From Monocercomonoides exilis (lineage: Eukaryota > Preaxostyla > Oxymonadida > Polymastigidae): DNA of 64,000 bases. Below are positions 13,755 to 26,283 of the stretch, in pieces. Made by a program: the position numbers and the translations under genes. Below the pieces are notes generated by a model that saw only the letters and a program-made list of their open reading frames with translations, had not been told where the DNA came from and made no database searches. The stretch's first letter is position 1; the number at the start of each line of letters is the position of its first letter. The stretch lies in assembly GCA_001643675.2 (NCBI GenBank), contig LSRY02000036.1, positions 1-64,000 of the forward strand, given 5' to 3'.

Positions 13755-14853
13755 AAAAGAAAAAATGAAATATAATACTAATATATTCAAGGAATTTATG
13801 TCTTCTGAAGATGAGAGAGAAAAAGAATTGGAATTAAGTGATTCTGATGATGAAGAAAATAAATTAATGAATATTTGCAAAGGAAGATCGTTGAATAATT
13901 TTGGGAAAACATGTGCCTTCAATTCTTTATGTCAATGTTTTGCTTCCTTATGCATTAACAAATGCACAAAAGAAAGTCACATTTCCAAAAATCAAAGTTA
14001 TTTTTTGAATATTTTGGAAGAAATTCGGAATCCATCAAAAGCAGTAAAAGGTTGGGGAAAGAGGAGAATGAAGAATTTTTATGAACTGCTGTTTGGATGT
14101 CTGGATGAACCAAAAATTTTAACTGACGTGTTCACTGCAGTTATGGAATTTCTATCAAAAAATAATTCGAATTTGAAGGAGATGTTTTTGATTCGTAGTC
14201 ATCGAATAAATATGTGCACTAGCTGCCATCATTTATCTTCATCGTTAAGAAAAGCAGGTTATTATATTTCAATCGCTGGATCAGATATTGTCGGTGGGTT
14301 GAATTGTGTGTTTCAAGCCTCAGATGATTTTGCTGAGAATCTGCTTTCAAATTGTCAAAACTGTTGGAGGAAATCTGCATTTGAAAACTGGATTTGGCTT
14401 TACGATTTCCCTTTCATTTTGTGTATTTATCACAAGTTCATTGATGGAGATTATGTGAGTTCTCCTCCAATCAAATTATTCTTCAGAAGTCAAGGACTTG
14501 GCCCAAATGATTTTCATGTGTTCTGTTCTCATGCGTTATCTTCAATCGACAATCATTCATCTGATAGTGAGATAGTTGCAAAATACAACTTCGTTGGAAC
14601 AATTATCCATTCTTCATTGAAGCATAAAGAAGGGCATTTTATTTCAATAGTCAAAAATGGAAGTTCTTATGACCATTCCAATGACAGCTTTTTGCAGTGC
14701 GATGACGACAAAATTTCAATTATTGACTTCAATAAATGGGACCAATACTGGAATTATCTTTCAGAAGAAAAATGGAATTTTTCAATGAGTTTTTTCAAAC
14801 TGATTGAAACAAAATACAGAAATAGTTCATCCAAACCCTTCTTGGATAAATGA
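13755..14853 (+). CDS. Ubiquitin-specific protease (USP/UCH, C19-type) domain protein
   Basis: From the ATG at 13,765 this is a 362-residue protein, mostly a USP deubiquitinase domain (cysteine protease that removes ubiquitin from substrates). An acidic stretch (residues about 14-33) precedes the Cys box LNNFGKTCAFNSLCQCF, with catalytic Cys50. The zinc-finger pairs are CTSC (151-154) and CQNC (197-200). The His box is KEGHFISIVKNG with His291, and acidic residues near 313-315 can complete the triad. The family consensus is GNTC; here it is GKTC, a mild deviation. No transposase follows, unlike the USP genes at 22.4 and 62.1 kb. The stop is TGA, with a TAG ten codons later. It may be the C-terminal domain of the giant repeat protein through the intron upstream, or an independent gene. 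Confidence 0.85.
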
Positions 14854-15344
14854 ATGTTTCACATATTTTTTTATATTCATTAGTGCACATCATAAATCAT
14901 TCCACTAAATAATAAATATCAACTGAGATAAAAACATTTATTTTATTAAAAAAATTTGAAATAAAAATTTGAAAATAACATTATATAATTCAAATGAATT
15001 GACATTTAGTTGTCATATTGAATAACATAAACACAATTACACGTATATATTTGAATATCATTAATAAGTTAACAACTAAGTAAAATTAATACCAAGTGTG
15101 ATGTGGTGATTATAAAATAAAGTGAGTGAGAAATGGTAAGTGAGAAATTTAGAGTGTTAAATGATGTATTGATTTGTATTTACTGGAGAATTTTTCTGTA
15201 TGTTGTCTTTTCTGATATATTTCCCTTTGAATATCTATTTCTATACGGAACAAATGAATATTTCATTATAAACTTTATGTTTTTTCTTTATTCAATTGGT
15301 GTTTTGATCATTGATGACAATTATCAATCCCATTAAAATGATTA
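14854..15344. other. AT-rich intergenic stretch
   Basis: This lies between the USP stop and the first recognisable codons of the beta-helix remnant. It is strongly AT-rich. A 67-codon hydrophobic open frame (15,133-15,336) has no recognisable motif and could be a leader exon of the following gene or chance. I see no RNA gene. Confidence 0.5.
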
Positions 15345-17520
15345 TATCTATCTCTCCTCTTTCAATATCTTTTTCCTCCATCAAACACGTTCTTCACCAA
15401 ATGCTGCTGTTGTTCATGTTGGAACTGAATCTCAACGAGAAACACCTGGAAGATTGGCTTTATTTGATGTGAACAGCCATCGCTTCGAATGGTGCGAATG
15501 GAATGATTCAAATGGATGAAGTGATTGGGATGGTGCGCTTTATGTTGCTTGCATTTATGCCAATCTCACAATCACTTCTTGTTCTTTCAACAAATGCTCA
15601 ACAACAAATCATGGAGGAGCGATATTATACCAATACTTATTGCAAATCAGACTCTCAAAATCCAATTTCACAAACTGTTCAGCTGCTCATGGAGGAGCTG
15701 TTGAAATAGCATATCCACAATCCACTTCCGATCGGTCCTTCTCAGAAAATAGAGTTAAAAGTTGCTCAATTACTAACTGGTGCGGAACTGGTTGGTATTT
15801 TTTAATTTGTGCTTTTCCAGAAAACGGTCAATTCCTGTTCATTAAATGCGAGTTCATCTCAAATTCCGGTGGAGATTCTGCTGGTTCTTTAACATTTCGT
15901 TATCCTCCAAGCAACAAACCGAGTCAATTTTTGGTTGATGATTGTCAGTTCATTTGCAATAAATTGACAAGTTCACCAACTTCCAATGGTGGTGCGGCGT
16001 TGTGCTGCACAGCAACTTATTCCTGGATGAGTGGAATAAAATTCATCACATTTTGTTTCTTCGATGGCAACACTGCCAAAAATGACAGAGGAAATGATGT
16101 ATTTTTCAGTGGTAATGCCATCACCCAATCTCCATTCCAGCAATGTGGCTCAACAACCCCAGCTAAAAGAGTGTGGAATAATGGACAAACAGACAATGAA
16201 ACTTTCAATGGATGGCTCCCTCTCATAACAACTTTCAAAATCGTGTCAAATAATGGAACAAACACCGATCTCTGCGGAATCACACAACTCAGTCCATGCA
16301 AAACAATTGAATTCGCTCTTGTTCGCATGACAGATGAACTAGATGCCTCCCTCTCTCTTCTCGTCTCCACTTTCACTCCCACAAAGACTCTCACATTTCG
16401 TGCTCCAAATACAAAAATCACTGGAAATGGCACAACTGCCACCACCATCGCCTCCAGTGGCATTCCCCAACCACAAAACTCACATTCACAGTCATCACAA
16501 TCAGCATCATCATTTTCTTCATTTTCATCATTTTCATCTGCATCTTCTTCACCAGATCCATCTGCCACTTCTGCCCTCTTCGCACAAGCACAGGGCTCCC
16601 TCACAGTCTCCGCCCTTGCCATCTCCCACAACTCCTCAAACCCCATCACTCCCATCCTCTTCCACCTCTCCGATAACTCCCCTTCCCTCAACCTCAACGC
16701 AACCATTATCACCGGAACAACCTCCAATTCAATAAAAACTCCCCTCTTCTTCCTCACTGCTGGCTCCCTCGCCCTCAACCACACAGCAATCACAAAACTC
16801 ACCCTCAACAGCCAAAGCATCTTCCACCTCACCTCCCTCACATCTCCCCTCACCCTCAACTCCTCCAGCATCACCCACATCACCTCCACTGCCTCCCCCA
16901 CCAGCTGTGTCCTCTCCTCTGCCACCTCCCCTGCCCTCTCCCTCTCCCTCACCAACTGCACCATCACCAACATCAACTTAGCTCCACAGCTATATCAACA
17001 GACTGCCACCAATGGCTGGTGCATCTCATTCGCCTCATCTGCCCCTGCCAACTCGTTTTCAGTGAGCAACACCATCTTCTCCACCTGCTCTGTGAGCGAG
17101 GATACAAGTTCTGGAGGAAGAGGCGGTGCTCTCATGATCGAGTACAAGGATAATCCACAAGTGTCAGCATCCTCCTTTTCCATCACCAATATCATGCTTT
17201 CAGGCAACAAGGCCAGTGTCGGAAGAGATATATTTTTTGTATGCGAATCATTTGTCGCTTCTGTAAAAGGCCCTTGTTCTCCTTCATGGGAAACATCACT
17301 CAGAAAGACAACTCGATTGTTGGACATGACAGAAGCAATTGTAATGCCGATTAATAAATCTTTATCAACGGGCATGCAGCTAACAATGAATATGTGGATG
17401 GTCATCTTGGTATCAAAGCAATGTATTGTTGGACATCAAAGATGCCCTGCAAGAGGACACACAATGCGATGGGTTTTCTGAAGAAGGTGCAGATTATAAG
17501 GCAGAAATCATTTCATGAGC
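15345..17520 (+). pseudogene. Beta-helix surface protein (Pmp/right-handed helix type), decayed
   Basis: The main open part (15,640-17,481) continues upstream in the same frame to about 15,350. It carries repeated short motifs of the form F.NC...HGGA, e.g. SNFTNCSAAHGGAVE and NTIFSTCSVSED, typical of parallel beta-helix (polymorphic-membrane-protein-like) ectodomains. It also has a CG..(5-7)..PC.TI motif (LCGITQLSPCKTIEFAL) seen again in the 42.7-kb gene. Many N-x-S/T sites suggest a glycosylated extracellular protein. It is broken by a TGA at 15,517-15,519 (in SNG*SDWDG) and a frameshift near 17,310, after which a neighbouring frame continues with a double TAA. No signal peptide or membrane anchor is retained. 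The segment 16,320-16,980 is extremely C-rich on the + strand. Confidence 0.7.
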
Positions 17521-20500
17521 TGGCTTGTCGGTGAATTTATGTGCAAACGAAGGCAAAGTCGAAGAAATTTGAAGAGAAGGCACAAACACAAAAAATAAGA
17601 AATTGACTCAAAAACACTTTTGATGGATTAATCATTACATGTCTACAGTAAATTCGGTTGTTTCATAGAAATTCTTTTTTAAAATGAATTTTCCTCCAAA
17701 TCGCTTTCCTTCATCGTCTCATCTTTGATTGCTTGTTGAAGGCTCGTAGCATTGTAAAAATCTGAAGAAGAACATCATTTTAATCATTTATTCTGAGCGA
17801 GAAATGCTTCGATAATATGTTCGTTTCATCTGATCCTCTTTCAGCTTCCAAATGAAAATGGAAAAATCGTCCTCTTTTTCTGATTTTGCTTCGTCTTATC
17901 AGCTTTTTTCGACTCGAAATCACCTCTATTGCTATTTAAATTTGGCTACATTTTGTAATAGAATGAATATACGTTTTGTGCTTCCGAAAAGAAAATAAAA
18001 GACGAGGCTTATCCCTGAATTTGACGAAAGTTGAATGAAACGAATGCAAAAACATTTTTTGTTTCTAATCGAAGAAGAAGAAGAAGAAGAAGTCAATTTG
18101 AATGAAATGAATCGTCCAGATGGCTTTTTTTCTCATCAGAATAATGAATGAAAAATGAAATGAAGGCGCATTTGGTGAACGGTCGTTGAGATGAAGAAAT
18201 ATGAATGAAGCAATTTTCGGTTCAATTTGTCAATGCTTCTGATTGAATGCAACACGCACATGAGAAAGTCAATGGTCAAATCCAATATCAAGTGAGTGTA
18301 GACAACATTGAAAGCGTTGAAGATGTCGAGAGGAAGAAGAACATAAATAAGAAGTTGAAGATGGTACAGTTGGTGGGATAGGACAAAAAGCAGTGGCAAT
18401 TAAAGAATTTGAAGAAGATGATGAAGGAAATGAGGAGGAGTAGGAGGAGGAAGGCGAAAAAAAAAAGACATCAGCTTTTCCAAGTAATGATGAGCGATTG
18501 AAAAAACTGAATGTGTTCTGAACGTGAATGTTCAACCAGCTCATTAGCTCAGACAAAAAGATTCGCTTCTGCCAAACACTCTCAACAAACACACCAAAAT
18601 AACTGCTTTTTCTCTCTTTCAAGCTCATCTTAAGCATTGTCCGGTTATGTAACATGCAAAACAGATGGAGGAAGCCATGAATGAAGTCGTTGAAAGCAAT
18701 CCAAACATGAATAATCTCAAAACTTCTTTCTCTTTTGAAAAAGGTTCAAAAGATTTCTCTCTTTCTTCGTGGCATTCCTGTTCATGGTCAATTTGCATTC
18801 ACTAAAAGAACGTCATTAAAGAAAAATGAATGAAATAAAAAAGTCAAACCATCTTTTTTTTGGACTTGAAATATTTTTCCATCTACAATGGGTTAGTAAT
18901 TACCGGTCCAACTGGTTTTCTTGTTCTTAGAATCCATTGTGAAGTTGGCTGTGATATCAGATGAAAACACATATTCTCCAAATTAACTCCTTTTCAAAAC
19001 CCAATTCAACGACAAGTCTTTGCTGATGGCTTTCCAACTTGCTTCGTTCAAAAGGCAAATGAGATTGTAATTGAGGCCTGCTGAGTGTTTTGCTCAACTC
19101 GTTTCCTCCATTGTCCAACCCCCAATTCCCTTTCCTTTTCCACAAATAAAATCTTCCTCCCAATAAGCCCATGAAAAATAAGTCCCACCCAATAGAAATG
19201 CCAAGTGAGACACATTTCCCTCGAAATGAACAAGCGGTTCAATTCAATCTTTCTGAAATTCTCCTCGCTTTTTTTCTGCATCTTGCTTGAGTTATTTTTC
19301 ATCAAAATATCGCAGCCAGCGTTATGCCATATGTTTTGTAATTTATTACCAAGTTCAAATCTCATATAATTTTACTCACCAATTCACTTTTCGCAAACAA
19401 TATTGGAAAACAGCCACTCACTCCTCCATCTGCAAGCAAAATCCCTGTTCTTCTGCAGTGCTTTAATTCGCATGGGTGTATCCTTGGTCGTGCATCAAAG
19501 CAGCTCAAACATGCTCTGGCTGTTGCAAATCACCAATAAAAAATCTTCAATGATAAAATTATACGTTGGACACCCTTATTAATAAACAAAACAATAAATG
19601 AATGTTTTGCTGCCCTTCGTCTTGCCTGTTTTGAGGCAAAAGAATGAAAATGATGCAGGGGAATAAGTTCATGATTGTGCATGTTCAGGTATTTTAATCG
19701 ATATTTTTGACTCTTTTGAAGCAGATGTTCCTCCAACATTCAGAAAAGGAATCAATTTTTTGCTTCAACTTGATTTTTCCGAATGCACAGCACCAGCAAC
19801 AAATGTTTTATGGTGTGCACAGGGCATTATTGAATCACTATTCAGGCGATTTTATCTGTTCTTTTTTAATTATTTTGAAAAAAGAAATTATTTTTTGACT
19901 TTTGAAAGAGGCTTGGGAGATTGAACAATTTGAGTGAACTGGAGCAAAAATGGGAAAGCGAAGAAAAGGATGGAATTGGAAGATGTGAGATTTGAAGAGA
20001 CGAGGCGATTTGTGGGGTGAGTGGTTGGAAAGAAAATGGAGAAAATGGCGGATGGAAAGGGATTGGGGTTGGGGGATGTGATTTTGGCATTGGAGCATTT
20101 GGTGGGATGCTTTGAAGAGCCAAAGGCCTTGAAGGATGATGACTTGTTATTTTTGTTCTTGACTGAGGAAAAGATACAAGAAAAAGAATTTTTACGAAAA
20201 GAAGAAGAACAAATAAGAAAAGGATGAAAGACTTCTGGGGGAATGTTTGCAATGGAACGTAATTCTGAATGGAGGCCTTTCAGTGGAATTGGTGTAGATT
20301 TGTGTGGCTTGCCTGCTGAAAGGTGTGTTGGAGAAAGAAGGAAAGGGAGGAGACTCAAAAAGAAGTTGAAATGAGTTTGCTTGGCTTGAGTCATTTTCAC
20401 ATAATATTCAAGTGTGACTTATTTTAATTTTCAATTTTTTATTTTTATTTTTATTTTTTGAAATGCATTTATTTTGAATAAGAGACAGACAACGAGTGAT

Positions 20501-21562
20501 GTTTGAAGGAAGAAACAGGAAACATCAAGTGCAATCAGAAGCAGCACAATTTAAGGGGAATTGCGAATGGATGAGTTTTGGAGAAATTGATGAAGAGATT
20601 GATGAAGCGCAGAGAGATGGAAGAAGTGAGAGTGAATGAGCTGGGTTTTTGGGGAGAAGATTCAAAAGAAGTGGGAGAGATGGGAAAGGATGTGAGTTGG
20701 AAGAGAGAATATGATGAGAGAAGGGAGAGAATGATTGAACTCTGATGGGTGTGATTGAAAGAAGATGAAAAAGAGGAATTTGAAGAAATCAACATTTTCA
20801 GTTTCTGAGGGGAAAGAGGAGGCAACCACTCAAGAGCAGTCAATGAACAGTGGACATCCAATTCAATTGGTATGCATCAATCTGTTTGCCACATATTTTG
20901 TGATTATGTTTTTTTTTTTCCAATATGAAGTTCACTTATCAAATACAATATTTTTTCTCAATGACAGCATCACATGAAGCCTTTTCATCATTTTCTTCAG
21001 AAATATCATTCGATTTATTGCACATTTCTCTTTCACCTCATCTCTTTTTCTTCTTCTTCTTCATTCAACAAAAATGAAACTTTTCTTCAATTAAACAGCG
21101 CTTTCTCCAAGTATCTTAATTTTTTGATAAAATGACTTTTTTTCATCTTTCAACAGAACTGCTGTTTAAACTTATTCTCCTTCAACAGTGTCCATTGTTT
21201 TATAATAAATTGCTTGTATTGTTTTAAAACCATGATAGATAATTTCCAATTGTCAGATGAATTGATTATTTAACAAATAACAAAAAGTGATGAAATGTTC
21301 ATATTGGCGAAAAATAAAAAAAGAAATTTTAATTGGAAAATATGTGAACTTCAAAAAAAAATATCAAAAACTAGAAAACAAATAATGAACGATGTTAGAA
21401 TAATAACGAATAAATGAAATAAAAATTCGATGAAGAAGATGCAGTTTCAGATACATTTCTGAAAGGTGAATTGTTTCTATTTCTGGTCGTGCTGGTGAGC
21501 TTTTAACATGTCTGCGAGTCTTCTCCAAAAACTTCTCAAGCTCATTGATATTTTTCAAAACA
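17521..21562. other. Degenerate sequence, no supportable gene
   Basis: There are short open stretches on both strands but none has a recognisable domain. A few look like decayed exons: Lys/Glu-rich codons near 18,350-18,470, a stretch around 19,430-19,630, and 20,021-20,227 (+). A GAAGAA run lies at 18,070-18,090. The minus frame 21,390-21,560 (NINELEKFLEKTRRHVKSS) looks coding and is cut by the left end of Element 1. Confidence 0.45.
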
Positions 21563-22069
21563 TTTTTCAATGGAAATAAATAATGTGAATATGGTTTATA
21601 TTTTCAAAAATTGAATTGTTCAATTGTTAAAAAAACTCATATATAAATTGCACATATAACTTTTATGCATCGGAAAAATACAAAAGATAAGAAAAACATT
21701 GAATTTTCCCGAAAATGTGCGAAATATAAAGTCTCGATCACAAAAGTGGTCACTAATTTTTCTTCAGATTTTGCAATAAACAGACATAAAAAGATGTGGG
21801 GAAGCGAACTGTGTGGAAATCTGAGAAAAAATTAGTGACCACTTTTGTGATCGTCAGTCATTTAGAAAAACACTTTTATTAAGGTTCTCATCAGATTTGA
21901 TCCATTGAATGATCGAAACTATAATTAAACTGAAAATTGAAATGACTGACGATCACAAAAGTGGTCACTAATTTTTTCTCAGATTTCCACACAGTTCGCT
22001 TCCCCACATCTTTTTATGTCTGTTTATTGCAAAATCTGAAGAAAAATTAGTGACCACTTTTGTGATCGA
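21563..22069 (+). repeat. Left 507-bp TIR of Element 1
   Basis: It matches the right TIR in inverted orientation. The outer 172 bp are unique. The inner part, 21,735-22,068, is a 334-bp palindrome: two 129-bp arms (21,735-21,863 and 21,940-22,068) around a 76-bp spacer. Each arm contains a 119-bp unit with its own roughly 30-bp inverted ends beginning CGATCACAAAAGTGGTCAC. Confidence 0.93.
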
Positions 22070-22380
22070 AATTTTCAATTTGATAATTTTTCATGAAGAT
22101 TTTCGTTTTGTTAAATGTATTCGTTATTTATTTATTTTCTAACATATATTTGTTTATAATTTATTGTTATTATGTTATTTGCATCAGTTTTTGTTAGAAA
22201 CATGTATGCGTTGATTTTTGTTTGAAGACAATTAATTGTGATATCAGTTTCTAATATTATTTCATTGTTTTGATATAATCACATAACATGAATGTTTATT
22301 TTTTTGAGTGAAACATAGTGTTTTTCACCGAAAAAGAAATGTAACTTTTGTTCCATAATAAATTCAGAAAAGAAAAAACA

Positions 22381-25300
22381 ATGAATATTACCAAACCACA
22401 ATCGACTCTTTATTCTCAATGCAAAGTTATTTGGAAAGAAATTGAACGAATTGGTGGAGATAACATGGATTCATTGCTTGTCTATCTTTTATACAACTAC
22501 AGACAATCATCTTCAGTAATTAACGATTTACTGAAGTCTTTGAATGGTTTGGTTCTTAATATTTTTGTATTGTGTCAAAAAATGTCATTTTGACTTTCGA
22601 TTATTTTTTTCTTTTTTATTTGATTATGATTTATATTTTTTTAACAGAATATCACATTAAGCTGCTGGAAGACCTGTCTGTGGTGTACAACAACGCTCCG
22701 TTGCGCACTCAGACAACAATGCTGCAAGCGCTGTCACGCAACACATCATTATCCGATTTACAAGACTATGGATATGATGTGACAGAAGGCAAATTTATTT
22801 ATGCGAAACAAACATTAAAAAAAAACCAAGGATTTATTATTCCGCCTCAAAAACCTCATCTTCCCTCTTGCAGAAGTGGTTTGCAATTATTTAAATATTT
22901 TTTTTGAATAATTTTCTCTGTTTATTTTTAGGCTTAAATGAACAGGAATGGGAAAAAGGGCAACAACTGGATGTTAGCCCATTCCACTGAAGCCTCGACA
23001 TCACTTCAGTCAGCAAAGAAAAAGCAGCGGGCTGAGCCGGACTATGCGAGATTTATTGATGAAGATGCCTGGGAAGAAGAAATAATCACAGAAAACTCTT
23101 CTTCAAAAAGAAAACAATCGTCTTCATCTTCTTCATCATCTCAGCAAAATAAAAAATCAAGTGTTATTTCAAAAAATAATTCTTCATCAACAAATTCTTC
23201 ACCTTCTCAATCTATTGAGGCTCCAATCAACACTCCAATTATGAGAGAAATAAGATCAACAATAAGAAAAACAAATAAATCACATCAAAAACGTCACTCG
23301 TCTCCTTCTCCAATTCCAATACACAAATTCTTCAAAACAAAAAAACCATCAACATGTTCTTCTTCTTCTTCCTCTTCCTCTTCCTCTTCCTCTTCCTCTT
23401 CTTCTTCTTCTTCCTCCTCCTCCTCCTCCTCTTCCTCTTCTTATTCTTCCTCTTCTTCCTCTTCTTCCTCTTCTTCCTCTTCTTCCTCTTCTTCCTCTTC
23501 TTCCTCATCTTCATATTCTTCCTCTTCTTCAAAAAAGCAACAAAAAATAACAATCAATACTTCATTAACTGGCAATTATTCTTCAAATTTAAGAAATGAA
23601 AATGAATGGGTGAGCGAGCAATTGCTTGAATATGTCACTTCTCCCACTCTAATTCCTCCACAGGCATTTCAAGATCTTCTTTCTTCATTTTCAAAAGAGA
23701 ACAACACTTATTCGTCTCCACACAGAACACATTCATATGAAAGTTATAATTCAAATCATGAAAACACTTCGAATATCATTTCAAATAATTACTCAATGGA
23801 TCTTCATCTTTCAAATTGTTCATTTTCTCCATCAGCCTCTTTCAGTGTCGAAACCACTGCAATCTCCTCATCAAAAACTCAGAAAGGATTGAAAAATCTT
23901 GGAAACACTTGCTATCTTTCCTCTCTTCTTCAATGCATGTCTTCAATCACTTCACAAAAACAATCAATAATAAAAAACACATCCTTAAAAAACAATTTAT
24001 CTTCTCGTGTATTGAGTGTTTGTGAACAACTTGCCAAAGATGGAATGGCAGTGCGTTCGTGGGTCCCATCTCTGATCAATAAATGGGAAGATTTCTGTAA
24101 TTATGGAAGCAGACAGCAGCAAAACGTGGCTGAGGCATTTGACAATCATCACCAACTTCTTCAAAAAGATGAGTTGAAAAATAAGGACACCTTCAATCCT
24201 GTTTTAATCACTCATTTCAAATGCCAAAAATGACAAAAAATTTCATCACATTTCAACGAAGCTTGCAACAGTGTTGTCATCAATTCATCATCTCCTCATA
24301 ATGGATTATCATATCTCTTCTCAACAGAGATATTGGATAAAAAGAATAGTTTATTTTGCGATGTATGTAAGGATAAATGCTGTGCTGCGAGATGGGAGGA
24401 AATGGCTGCATTTCCGGAGGTGCTAGCCCTCTGTCTTGAATGCACTGATTCTGCTAGTTCCGCGCCTTCGAGAACGCTGTTGGTTGAAACTGATCGCGTT
24501 AATCAGCGCTCGTTTTGCAAAGGTTTTGCAACAGAAAACATACAACATCTTCTAGAGAGCAATAAGGAAACGATCATTTATCATCTTTCAGGACAAATAC
24601 TATTCAATCGTCTGGATCAAAGAAATGGACATTCCATTGCTATTGTTAAAAGGAAGACAAGAAGTGATGTATTGTGGAATATTTACAATGATGAAAGTGT
24701 TTCTGAATTTGATAATGATAATTGGAATTCATCATGTAAATATATTTACGCTCAGGGTTACACTCCTTCCCTTTCTTTCTACACAAAAGAAAAAACAAAA
24801 CCCACATATTCCACTATTCAATTTGGTGGTTCATCTTCTTCTTTTGAAACATCGAATTTGTACACTTCAAATAGCTCATCATCATCATCATCATCCTCAT
24901 CCTCATCATCCTCATTCATCACTCCACTTCATCCAACAACTTCCATTCCACATCTTTCTTCTTCAATCACATCTTCATATGGATTGGAAGCACTAAAAGA
25001 AAAAAGAAAGAAAACGGGCATCTTTTCTCCCAATGAAAAGAGATTAATCTTCAAGCCCAAGACGAAATTATGGAAAGAGTTTTCAGAAGAAACAAATATC
25101 AAAGTTTCTCTGTCACACTTCTACAAACTCACTTCCAACTTCTCAAAAGCGAAAAGGCGTACAGACCTTTGTGGAATGTGCGAGAAACTCAACTATTTGG
25201 AGAACAAACTAAAATCTTCACAAAACAAAAATGGACTTTCTTCTGCCGAGTTTCATACACTTAAACTTCTTCGTCAACATCGACTTGTTGCAGAAATGCA

Positions 25301-26279
25301 ACGAAAACATTATCAATCGACTGTCGACAATCTAAAAGAGGGAGAAGCTGTCTTCGTCTTCGACTTCAAAGAGAAATGGAAACTCCCCATCAGAAAGAAC
25401 CAACTTCAACAAGAGTTCTTCAACTATCAACAAGTCTCCCAATTCACAATCATCTCACTTCAAAAAATAAACAATCAACTTGTCAAACGAACTTTCAACT
25501 TCTTCTCCGACTGCCTCTCAAATGATCACAGATTTGTCGTTGAGTGTCTGGAAACTGTGATCAAAAGACACTTCTTCTCAGACACTCACACTTTTAAGTT
25601 CTTCTGCTATTCGGGACCTCACAACCGTAATCGCTTCCTTCTTCACTTCATCCTCTCTAAACAATCTTAACTTCTCAAAAAGAAAAATACACAACTCAAC
25701 TTCTTCGCTGAGCATCATGGAAAAAATATCTGTGATAGTGAATTTGGTGCGTTAGTGAATGCAATCGACAACAATCTTTCGATAGAACACATCACTACAC
25801 TTCATGATTTGATCGACTTCTTTGAAAACAATATGAACACTTCAACATCAGCTTCTTCAACTTCTCAATCAAACATTTTCTCAACATCATCATCAAACTC
25901 TTCACCATCTTCAACATCTGTCAATAACTTTGAGCATGAGAGATACTTTGAAGAGTATGTACCATCTCAACAAATCTCATGGCCATCATTGTCAGTCCCT
26001 CACATGAAGGACTACTTGTATTTTGAGCGCAAGGGCTCATTTGTCTGCGCTTCAGCTGTTGGATATCTTCCTCAACGCTCTCTGGTTGCCCTCGAATCTT
26101 CGACAATGAAAGAAAAAGTTCAACGTTCAAGAAAGACCTTCAACTCTGGTAACACATCATCTAACTCTTCTCTTCTTTCTCAATCTTCTCAAGATCTTCT
26201 TTCAAGGAGATTTGAGCTTCTTCTTGACTCTTCATCTTTAAATGAATCTCAAAATTGTATTAATGGTGTCCCCTATTAA
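22381..26279 (+). pseudogene. USP-DDE transposase fusion gene, inactivated (Element 1)
   Basis: Exons 22,381-22,546, 22,648-22,878 and 22,978-26,279 give 1,232 codons in one frame with two internal stops. Exon 2 (231 nt) matches exon 2 of the genes at 48 kb and 62 kb. Exon 3 begins with Lys/Ser-rich sequence and a poly-Ser block (about 23,350-23,530). The USP domain follows: Cys box GLKNLGNTCYLSSLLQC (Cys codon 23,910), zinc pairs CQK* and CDVC, His box QRNGHSIAIV. Then comes the transposase core: KAKRRTDLCGMCE, VFVFDFKEKW, SGPHNRN, FFAEHHGK. Lesions are a TGA at 24,231, exactly at the second zinc Cys; a TAA at 25,668; and Tyr (25,608) where the intact 46-kb copy has the DDE Asp. Intron 2 could alternatively end at 22,931 but only with a frameshift. 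The transposase superfamily is not named with confidence. Confidence 0.8.
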
Positions 26280-26283
26280 GAAA

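Noticed and set aside
16017-16976. 319-codon minus-strand frame and other long antisense frames over the beta-helix genes
   Set aside because: Antisense shadows of C-rich Ser/Thr coding sequence; their Val/Arg/Glu-rich translations lack motifs.
22932-22990. Exon 3 of the Element 1 gene starting at 22,932
   Set aside because: This acceptor gives an early stop in all frames consistent with exon 2; the acceptor at 22,977 restores the frame with no lesion.
22381-26279. TAA/TAG read as Gln (variant code known in some metamonads)
   Set aside because: Only one internal TAA occurs, while the intact 918-codon transposase has none and ends in TAG; isolated nonsense mutation is simpler.
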